Positions 5,573 through 11,539 of a stretch of 12,685 nucleotides of DNA are shown here, in pieces. The first letter of the stretch is position 1; each line of letters starts with the position of its first letter. The stretch comes from Bacteroidota bacterium (lineage in GTDB: Bacteria > Bacteroidota > Bacteroidia > Flavobacteriales > Schleiferiaceae): assembly GCA_005786915.1 (NCBI GenBank), contig SYCM01000011.1, forward strand, positions 1 through 12,685, read 5' to 3'. The translations under genes were made by a program, and so were the position numbers. The notes beneath the pieces were generated by a model. That model made no database searches, was not told the origin of the DNA, and worked only from the letters and a program-made list of their open reading frames with translations.

Positions 5573-7221
5573 ACGCATGGATCCAACTGCTTCGCGCAGA
5601 GGCAAGCAAGCCCTGGACCTTCCTTGAGTTGGGGTTCTGGGTCTTTTTTGCGGTCGTGCTGGTGGGTTTTGCCGCACTCGAACGCAAAATCGCCCTGCGC
5701 AACGCCTACCTCATGCTGGCTTCGTGGTTCTTTTACTACCACACCAGCCAGTGGTACGTCGTGCTGCTCATCTTCACTACGGCCGTCGACTACGGCGTAG
5801 GCCACGCGTTGCACCGATCGTCGCGGAGCGCTTTGCGCAAACTGCTGCTGGGGGTCAGTGTGTTCAGCAACCTCGGCGTCCTGTTCTTTTTCAAGTACGC
5901 CTACTTTGCCGCCGACGTCTGGAACGACCTGACCGGTTGGGCCTGGAATCCGCAGCCCTTCTGGGCCGGATGGTCCAACGCCCACCTCGGAACCGACTTT
6001 GTCGAAGACGTCATTCTGCTTCCGGTTGGCATTTCGTTTTACACCTTTCAGTGCCTCAGCTACACGGTGGACATCTACCGCAGGCAGCTTGAGCCGGTGC
6101 GCCGTTTCAGCGACTTTGCCTTTTACGTCAGCTTTTTTCCGCAGCTCGTCGCGGGCCCTATTGTGCGCGCGAGCGACTTCGTTCCGCAGCTTTACCAGCC
6201 CTACACCGTTACCCGCGCTCAGTTTGGATTGGGATTGTTTTGGGTCGTCAACGGCTTCCTGAAAAAAGTCATTTTGGCGGACTTCTTGGCCGTGCACTTG
6301 GTCGACCGCGTCTTCAGCCAGCCTTCGCTCTACACCGGTTGGGAAAACACGCTGGCCCTTTTTGCCTACACCATGCAGGTCTACGCCGACTTCAGCGGCT
6401 ACACCGACATCGCCATCGGAATCGCCCTGTGGATGGGCTTCACGCTGGTGAAGAACTTTGATTCGCCCTACAAGGCGCGCAGCGTCGCCGAGTTCTGGAA
6501 GCGCTGGCACATGTCGCTCTCGAGCTGGCTGAAGGACTACCTCTACATCCCCCTCGGAGGGAATCGAAGCGGCTCCACGGCCAGCTACGTCCTCATTTTT
6601 GCCGGACTCTTTGGCTTGGCTTGGTGGGCGCCGACGTCGTGGGTTTCCTATGCCCTGGCCGTGCTCGTGCTCAGCTTTTTGCTCCTTTACCAGTTCATTC
6701 CTGCCTTTCGCCGCGGATTCAATACCAACATCAACCTGCTGCTCACCATGCTCTTGGGCGGACTTTGGCACGGAGCCTCGTGGAACTTTGTCGTGTGGGG
6801 CGGACTCAACGGTCTGGGTTTGGTGTCCTACAAGCTCTGGTCGCGGCTGCGTCCCTACCGGGCAGACGGCTGGCTGGTTCGCGGTTTGGGTGTTGCACTG
6901 ACCCTGGTGTTCATCACGTTTACCCGCATTTGGTTCCGCGCCCCGGACTGGGACACGGCCATGGCGATGCTTGACCAACTGACGTCTGCTTGGGACTTAG
7001 CGCCGAGTATGGCGATGCTGCAGGCCTGGTGGCGTCCGGCTGCGGTGCTGGCATTGGGATTTGGCATTCACTGGATCCCCGAGCGCTACAAAGATCAGTA
7101 CCGCGCGCGCTTTGCCCAGATGCACCCCGCCCTTTGGGGCCTCGCCGGGGTGGTAGCGGTACTGCTGGCCTACCAGTTTATGGCGGCCGAAAGCCAGCCC
7201 TTTATTTACTTTCAGTTTTAA
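5566..7221 (+). CDS. MBOAT family O-acyltransferase (AlgI/PatA-like)
   Basis: A 551-aa polytopic inner-membrane acyltransferase. MBOAT proteins of the AlgI/PatA type take acetyl groups from a cytosolic donor and move them across the membrane for O-acetylation of exported glycans. Family marks include SFYTFQCLSYTVDIYR, the segment FFPQLVAGPIVRASDF, the patch EFWKRWHMSLSSWLKDYLYIP with His315, and GGLWHGASWNFVVWG with His402, the invariant catalytic histidine. The protein ends in PFIYFQF. The start at 5566 is preferred to the longer frame from 5440 because the extra N-terminus is Arg/Pro-rich, lies inside the upstream gene and does not belong to the family. Following LysM and two SGNH proteins, it is most likely the acyl donor pump of a peptidoglycan or exopolysaccharide O-acetylation complex. 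Its last 20 bases overlap the convergent mltF-like gene. Confidence 0.93.
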   Translation: MVDAWIQLLRAEASKPWTFLELGFWVFFAVVLVGFAALERKIALRNAYLMLASWFFYYHTSQWYVVLLIFTTAVDYGVGHALHRSSRSALRKLLLGVSVFSNLGVLFFFKYAYFAADVWNDLTGWAWNPQPFWAGWSNAHLGTDFVEDVILLPVGISFYTFQCLSYTVDIYRRQLEPVRRFSDFAFYVSFFPQLVAGPIVRASDFVPQLYQPYTVTRAQFGLGLFWVVNGFLKKVILADFLAVHLVDRVFSQPSLYTGWENTLALFAYTMQVYADFSGYTDIAIGIALWMGFTLVKNFDSPYKARSVAEFWKRWHMSLSSWLKDYLYIPLGGNRSGSTASYVLIFAGLFGLAWWAPTSWVSYALAVLVLSFLLLYQFIPAFRRGFNTNINLLLTMLLGGLWHGASWNFVVWGGLNGLGLVSYKLWSRLRPYRADGWLVRGLGVALTLVFITFTRIWFRAPDWDTAMAMLDQLTSAWDLAPSMAMLQAWWRPAAVLALGFGIHWIPERYKDQYRARFAQMHPALWGLAGVVAVLLAYQFMAAESQPFIYFQF

Positions 7222-8530
7222 CTGATCCCGGATCGTTTGGGGTGGTGCTGCGCAGCCGGGCGCGCCGCCACGACTGCACGAAGCCCTGATACTGCTGGGC
7301 CATGTCGCGCGTTTTGCGGGCGTAGTGCCCCCCGGGGCCCTTGGCAACTTGGTCGACGTTTCCGAACCAACGCGTGGGGTCGTACCCCTTGCTTTTGGCG
7401 CGCTTCATGGCGCGCTCGACCGGAGCGGGTCCTGTGTTGTAGGAGGCCATGACGAACGGGAGCCGCTGGTCGTCGGGAACGCCGCGGTTTTTCCAAAACA
7501 GGTCCAAGTAGCGCAGGTAGCGAATGCCCACCTTGATGTTGGCCCTGGGGTTGTACAGGTCCACCGGTCCGCGGTTCATACGGTTGGCGGTCGAAGGCAG
7601 GAGCTGCATGAGTCCCACCGCGCCGGCTGGTGAAACGATGCTCGGGTTAAACCGGCTCTCCGCAAAAATGAGCGCATTGAGCGTGAAGCGGTTCCAGCCA
7701 CTGTGGCCGACCAACAGAGCGTCGTAGGCCGAAATCAGGCTGTCGCGGTCGCTAGGTCGCGGAACGGGTTTTTGCGCCAACGCCCCGCGCTGGTTGCGGC
7801 TGGAGCGTCCGCGCACCAGGTCGTTGAGTTCGGCGAGCAAGACCGTGTCGCCGGGGCGCACTGCCCAGTGAAAGCTGCCCTTGGCCAGTCGGGTTCCGCG
7901 TTTGCCCCAAGTGCGGGCCAAGTAGTCGGGCATGATCCACTCGCCCGTGTCGAGCCCCGCAAAGCGAAACATCGTCGGGCCGGTGGGCACCACATTCAAG
8001 CTGTCGGCCTCCAGCAGCCACAGGGGTTTGGGGAATTCTCCCGGAATGTGGATGCGCGGCTTGGGCGCAACGCGGGGCTTGCGGGCGGACTTCTTGGCCT
8101 TTTTGGCTTTTTTGGCGGTCGATTGGGCTGCGGTCTTTGGGGTTCCTACCCGAACCCACTGAAACGAACGCACGGGTTGGGTCGCGGCCAATTCCAGCAT
8201 GCCTTCTTCGGGGATGGGCCCGACCGCCACGTCGGCGGTACCGAGTCGCACCGCATCAAGGGCCTCATGGACCGAAGCCGCGTACTGCCATTCGATAGGG
8301 TGGCCTGTTCGGCGGCCCCACCACTCCAGCAGCTGCACGTCGTAGCCCAGCACGCGTCCGCCGTCGAGCTGCATGACGCCCAGGTCGGGAACGACGACGA
8401 CCCGAACGAGTCCGGCGGACCACGCTTCGTTCCAGGTAGCCGTGCGGTCGAGGTCCATCGACGGGTTGGGCGAACCGACCATGAACGATACGGCCGCGAG
8501 AGTGAGCCACCAACGCCAGTGCTTGACCAT
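7202..8530 (-). CDS. MltF-like membrane-bound lytic transglycosylase
   Basis: A 442-aa exported enzyme that should cleave the MurNAc-GlcNAc bond of peptidoglycan, leaving 1,6-anhydroMurNAc. Residues 1-20 are a signal peptide (basic, then WWLTLAAVSFMVG). Residues about 42-245 resemble the SBP_bac_3 solute-binding fold of MltF, interrupted by a Lys/Ala-rich stretch at 136-158. The SLT catalytic domain is at about 265-420: the catalytic Glu291 in FAESRFNPS, GLMQLLPSTA at 306-315, and ASYNTGP at 362-368, all intact. The order, regulatory binding fold then SLT, matches MltF, where the first domain senses muropeptides. The gene is convergent with the MBOAT gene and shares 20 bases of 3' end with it. 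O-acetylated MurNAc resists lytic transglycosylases, so this neighbour suggests that the upstream acylation unit acts on peptidoglycan. Confidence 0.9.
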   Translation of the reverse strand: MVKHWRWWLTLAAVSFMVGSPNPSMDLDRTATWNEAWSAGLVRVVVVPDLGVMQLDGGRVLGYDVQLLEWWGRRTGHPIEWQYAASVHEALDAVRLGTADVAVGPIPEEGMLELAATQPVRSFQWVRVGTPKTAAQSTAKKAKKAKKSARKPRVAPKPRIHIPGEFPKPLWLLEADSLNVVPTGPTMFRFAGLDTGEWIMPDYLARTWGKRGTRLAKGSFHWAVRPGDTVLLAELNDLVRGRSSRNQRGALAQKPVPRPSDRDSLISAYDALLVGHSGWNRFTLNALIFAESRFNPSIVSPAGAVGLMQLLPSTANRMNRGPVDLYNPRANIKVGIRYLRYLDLFWKNRGVPDDQRLPFVMASYNTGPAPVERAMKRAKSKGYDPTRWFGNVDQVAKGPGGHYARKTRDMAQQYQGFVQSWRRARLRSTTPNDPGSVKTESK

Positions 8531-8556
8531 GCCCCGAAGATCGGGCGCCTGGGCCG

Positions 8557-8564
8557 TACTTTTG
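8557..8564 (+). promoter_or_regulatory. -7 element (TAnnTTTG) in front of miaE
   Basis: TACTTTTG matches the Bacteroidota -7 consensus and ends seven bases before the ATG at 8572, implying a transcript with almost no leader. No TTG is seen at the expected -33 distance. It lies in the 41-base gap between the divergent mltF-like and miaE genes, which also holds a short inverted repeat (CCCGA-AGA-TCGGG at 8533-8545). Confidence 0.6.
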
Positions 8565-8571
8565 CCATCGA

Positions 8572-9156
8572 ATGATGCTGGGCCTCAAACTTCCGACCGA
8601 TCCGCGCTGGGCGAGGGCTGCCGAAATGCACCTGAGCGAGATCCTGACGGACCACGCATACTGCGAGCAAAAGGCTGCGTCCACGGCTATTTCGCTGGTG
8701 GTAACCTACCCGGAGCTCAGCGACCTCGTTACCGAAATGGCGGCACTTGCCCGCGAAGAAATGAGCCATTTTGAGATGGTGCACAAGCGCATCCTCGAGC
8801 GGGGCTTGACGCTCGGCAGAGAGCGCAAAGACGAGTATGTGGCAGCGGTAACGAAGTTTTTTGCCCCTCACGGAGATCGCATGAAGCGCTTAGTCCACCG
8901 CCTGCTCCTCGCCGCGTTGATCGAGGCCCGCAGCTGCGAGCGCTTTCGCGTGCTGAGCGAATCAGTTCAAGATGAAGAGCTCGCCCAGTTTTATGCCCGC
9001 CTCATGGCCTCTGAGGCCAACCACTATACGATGTTCTTGAAGTTTGCCCGCAAGTACGGGCAGCGCGACGAAGTCGACCGGCTCTGGAAGGATCTGCTCG
9101 CCTACGAAGCCCAGGTCGTCGCTTCGTTCACCAATCCGGAACGCGTTCACGGCTAA
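8572..9156 (+). CDS. miaE: tRNA-(ms2io6A)-hydroxylase MiaE
   Basis: A 194-aa ferritin-like diiron monooxygenase that hydroxylates the isopentenyl side chain of ms2i6A at tRNA position 37. The expected iron ligands can be placed: Glu32 in CEQKAA, the EExxH motif with Glu63 and His66, Glu118 in IEARSCERF, and Glu148 with His151 in SEANHY. The phrases DHAYCEQKAA and ALIEARSCERF are diagnostic of MiaE. The size is that of the short, single-domain bacterial form. ATG at 8572 or 8575 (two Met in a row) are both possible; the first is seven bases after a good -7 box. The gene is divergent from the mltF-like gene and 19 bases ahead of gcvT, so the two may share a transcript. MiaE action needs the upstream MiaA/MiaB products, which are not in this window. 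Confidence 0.9.
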   Translation: MMLGLKLPTDPRWARAAEMHLSEILTDHAYCEQKAASTAISLVVTYPELSDLVTEMAALAREEMSHFEMVHKRILERGLTLGRERKDEYVAAVTKFFAPHGDRMKRLVHRLLLAALIEARSCERFRVLSESVQDEELAQFYARLMASEANHYTMFLKFARKYGQRDEVDRLWKDLLAYEAQVVASFTNPERVHG

Positions 9157-9175
9157 TACCATCCCTTGATTCATT

Positions 9176-10270
9176 ATGGAAGATTTGAAAAAAACCCCGT
9201 TGTTTGACCAGCATGTTGCGCTGGGTGCTAAAATGGTGCCTTTTGCGGGCTACGAAATGCCCGTGCAGTACGCCGGCGTCAGCCACGAGCACCACGTGGT
9301 GCGCAGCAAAGTGGGCATGTTTGACGTCTCGCACATGGGCGAATTTTGGGTTGAAGGTTCTGAAGCTACTACCTTCCTGAATTCCGTCACGAGCAACGAC
9401 GTAGCTAAGCTCACAGCTGGAAAAGTGCAGTACAGCTGCTTGCCGAACGCCACGGGCGGAATCGTCGACGACCTATTGGTCTACTGCTTCAGCGAAACCA
9501 AGTATATGCTCGTGGTCAATGCGAGCAACATGGCCAAAGACTGGGCGTGGCTTCAGCAGTTTGCTACGTCTTTTGAGGTACGCATGTCGGATGCCTCGCA
9601 GGACACCGCCCTATTGGCGGTCCAAGGTCCACTCGCGGCCCAAGCGCTGCAGTCGTTGACCGACCTTGACCTCACCAGCATGACCTACTACACGTTTGGC
9701 GTAGGAGGCTTCGCTGGAGCCTCCGACATCATCGTGAGCGCGACAGGCTACACGGGAGCGGGCGGATTTGAAATTTACTTGCCCAACGCCCATGCGGCGG
9801 CGGCGTGGACGGCCATCATGAGGGCCGGCGCCAAGTACGGCCTTGAGCCAATCGGATTGGGCGCGAGGGACACGCTGCGCCTCGAGATGGGTTTTTGCCT
9901 ATACGGCAATGACATTGACGACACTACGTCTCCGATTGAAGCCGGCTTGGGTTGGATAACCAAGTTCACCAAAGAGTTCACGAATTCCGCAGCCCTAAAG
10001 ACCCAAAAAGAACAGGGTGTTGCGCGCAAACTGGTTGGGATCAAGCTTCTCGACCGCGGCGTACCCCGCCACGGCTACCCGATCGTCGACGCCCAGGGGG
10101 CCGAGGTTGGCGTCGTGACCAGCGGAACGATGTCGCCTTCGATCAATGAGGCGATTGGACTTGCCTACGTTCCGACGTCGATGGCGGCCCCGGGCAACAG
10201 CGTTTGGGTCGAAGTTCGGGGTAAGGCGCTGAAGGCCGAGGTCGTGTCGCTTCCTTTTTACCAAGCCTAA
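9176..10270 (+). CDS. gcvT: Aminomethyltransferase, glycine cleavage system T protein
   Basis: A 364-aa folate-dependent enzyme, the usual GcvT length. It takes the aminomethyl group from the lipoylated H protein, releases ammonia and forms 5,10-methylene-tetrahydrofolate. Visible family features are KTPLFDQHVALGAKMVPFAGYEMPVQY-type N-terminal folate-site residues (7-32), FDVSHMGE at 49-56, GGIVDDLLVY at 94-103 (with the active-site Asp pair 98-99), the SATGYTGAGGFEIY segment at 188-201, and LGARDTLRLEMG at 228-239. The C-terminal barrel has RGVPRHGYPI and TSGTMSPS. It looks like a true GcvT and not the YgfZ relative, because the substrate-site motifs are intact. The genes for GcvH and GcvP are not in the window. 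Six bases separate it from the Lrp-type regulator gene. Confidence 0.95.
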   Translation: MEDLKKTPLFDQHVALGAKMVPFAGYEMPVQYAGVSHEHHVVRSKVGMFDVSHMGEFWVEGSEATTFLNSVTSNDVAKLTAGKVQYSCLPNATGGIVDDLLVYCFSETKYMLVVNASNMAKDWAWLQQFATSFEVRMSDASQDTALLAVQGPLAAQALQSLTDLDLTSMTYYTFGVGGFAGASDIIVSATGYTGAGGFEIYLPNAHAAAAWTAIMRAGAKYGLEPIGLGARDTLRLEMGFCLYGNDIDDTTSPIEAGLGWITKFTKEFTNSAALKTQKEQGVARKLVGIKLLDRGVPRHGYPIVDAQGAEVGVVTSGTMSPSINEAIGLAYVPTSMAAPGNSVWVEVRGKALKAEVVSLPFYQA

Positions 10271-10276
10271 CCTGAC

Positions 10277-10759
10277 ATGACTGTGATGAAATTGGACAAC
10301 GTCGACCGCGAGATCCTGCGTCACCTGCTCGAGGACGCCCGCAAGACCTATACCGACATCGCCAAAGAGCTTGGAGTGAGCCCCGGCACCATTCACGTTC
10401 GCGTGAAAAAACTCGAAAAGGCCGGCATCATCAAGGGCGCAAGCTTGCAAGTGGATTACGAACAACTCGGTTACGGATTCATCGCCTTTGTGGGCGTCTA
10501 CTTGAGCAAGACGTCGGCTACCCACGAAGTGATTTCTGAACTGAAAGCGATTCCTGAGGTGACCGTGGCCCACATCGCCACAGGACGCTTTGGAATTTTT
10601 GCCAAAATCCGCTGCCAGGACACCAAGCACGCCAAGGAAATCATTTTCAAAATCAGCGACATTCCGGGCGTTTCGAACACCGAAACGATGATTGCTCTCG
10701 AGGAGCCCATCAACAGCTCCAAGGCCCTGTTGACTCAGATTTTACATCTGAACGACTAA
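10277..10759 (+). CDS. Lrp/AsnC family transcriptional regulator
   Basis: A 160-aa regulator of the feast/famine family. The N-terminal winged helix-turn-helix spans about residues 5-55 (LDNVDREILRHLLEDARKT, then DIAKELGVSPGTIHVRVKKLEKAGII). The C-terminal RAM/AsnC effector and oligomerisation domain spans about 65-150. Such proteins form dimers and higher oligomers and respond to amino acids. Placement six bases after gcvT suggests cotranscription and possibly a glycine or serine signal, as Lrp controls the gcv operon in enterobacteria; that link is inference here. ATG 10286 (MKLDNVDREIL) is an equally good start and would fit the usual family N-terminus. The gene converges on tcdA, and the two overlap by four bases around their stops. 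Confidence 0.92.
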   Translation: MTVMKLDNVDREILRHLLEDARKTYTDIAKELGVSPGTIHVRVKKLEKAGIIKGASLQVDYEQLGYGFIAFVGVYLSKTSATHEVISELKAIPEVTVAHIATGRFGIFAKIRCQDTKHAKEIIFKISDIPGVSNTETMIALEEPINSSKALLTQILHLND

Positions 10760-11502
10760 CGAGTTGCTAGTAACTCGTTTCTTGCCATCAGTTGGCGGAC
10801 GGCGTAGCTCGCGGCGTGCAGTCCAAAGGCTGCCGGGATCCATGCGCTGGTGCCGTAATAGGACTTTTTAAAGTTGCTTCCGTCCGTGAGCCGCACGCTG
10901 TCTTTATTGGCTAATTCGCTGCTGAAGACGACGGGAAACCCCTTGCGGATCCCGTATTCGTGCTGAAGCCGCTTGCGCACGTGCTTGGCAAAAGGACAAT
11001 TGTAGCTCTCCTGAAGCGGCGCAATTTGAATTTTACTCGGGTCCACGCGCCCGCCGGCCCCCATGGAGCTGATGAAGGGAATGCGTTCCGTCAAAGCCGT
11101 GCGAATGAAGTTGAGCTTGGGCTGCACGCTGTCGATGCAGTCCAGAGCAAAATCGACTTGGGCCGTGTGCAGGAGGTTGCGCATCGCCTCGGGATCCAAA
11201 AAATGATCTAGGGCCACGACCTGGCACTCGGGATTGATGTCCCGCACTCGGTCCCGAATGAGCTCGGCTTTTTTTTGGCCGTGGGTGCTGCTGAGCGCCT
11301 GAAGCTGGCGGTTTCGGTTGGTGGGGTCCACCACGTCGCCGTCGACGATCGTGAGCCGACCAACGCCCGCTCGTGCGAGAAATTCAACGGCAAAGCTGCC
11401 GACGCCCCCCAGTCCGACCACGAGCACGTGGGCCCCAATAACCCGTTCCAGGGCTTCGGAACCTACCAAAAGTTCCGTGCGTTCGAGCCAGTGCGGAATC
11501 AT
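10756..11502 (-). CDS. tcdA: tRNA threonylcarbamoyladenosine dehydratase TcdA (YgdL/CsdL)
   Basis: A 248-aa E1-like (ThiF/MoeB fold) enzyme that uses ATP to cyclise t6A at tRNA position 37 to ct6A. The ATP-binding loop GLGGVGSFAVE is at residues 30-40, NRNRQLQAL at 63-70 holds the conserved Arg residues, and DCIDS is at 121-125. The later phrases SSMGAGGRVDPSKI, NCPFAKHVRKRL and YGTSAWIPAAFG are typical of TcdA and separate it from MoeB and ThiF, which usually also have zinc-binding cysteine pairs not seen here. The length agrees with the family. The start is well set, because a TACTTTTG promoter box ends five bases upstream. The gene lies after gap on the same strand but has its own promoter, and it converges on the Lrp-type gene with four bases shared. 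Confidence 0.93.
   Translation of the reverse strand: MIPHWLERTELLVGSEALERVIGAHVLVVGLGGVGSFAVEFLARAGVGRLTIVDGDVVDPTNRNRQLQALSSTHGQKKAELIRDRVRDINPECQVVALDHFLDPEAMRNLLHTAQVDFALDCIDSVQPKLNFIRTALTERIPFISSMGAGGRVDPSKIQIAPLQESYNCPFAKHVRKRLQHEYGIRKGFPVVFSSELANKDSVRLTDGSNFKKSYYGTSAWIPAAFGLHAASYAVRQLMARNELLATR
10758..10780. terminator. Inverted repeat at the lrp/tcdA junction, possible bidirectional terminator
   Basis: AACGAGTT at 10758-10765 and AACTCGTT at 10772-10779 form a perfect 8-bp stem that can add a G-U pair over a CTAG loop. It lies at the convergent stops of the Lrp-type gene and tcdA, partly inside the last codons of tcdA. The T run after it on the plus strand is short (TTTCTTG), so terminator strength is uncertain. 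Confidence 0.5.
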
Positions 11503-11507
11503 GGCCG

Positions 11508-11515
11508 CAAAAGTA
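11508..11515 (-). promoter_or_regulatory. -7 element (TAnnTTTG) in front of tcdA
   Basis: Read on the minus strand, TACTTTTG matches the Bacteroidota -7 consensus and ends five bases before the tcdA ATG. No clear TTG lies at the -33 distance. The box sits in the 37-base gap between the stop of gap and the start of tcdA, so tcdA can be transcribed independently of gap. Confidence 0.6.
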
Positions 11516-11539
11516 CGGCGGCACCCTAGAAGCTGCTCG

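Noticed and set aside
5539..6978. Minus-strand open frame of 479 codons opposite the MBOAT gene
   Set aside because: It is the shadow of a membrane protein gene: hydrophobic codons read in reverse give a polar, Gln/Glu/Lys-rich frame. No promoter or domain supports it.
7222..7232. GATCCCGGATC palindrome after the MBOAT stop as a terminator
   Set aside because: The arms are separated by a single base, which cannot form an RNA loop, and no T tract follows.
7703..8575. Plus-strand open frame of 290 codons opposite the mltF-like gene
   Set aside because: The minus strand encodes an intact SLT domain with catalytic Glu and signal peptide; the plus frame has no domain.
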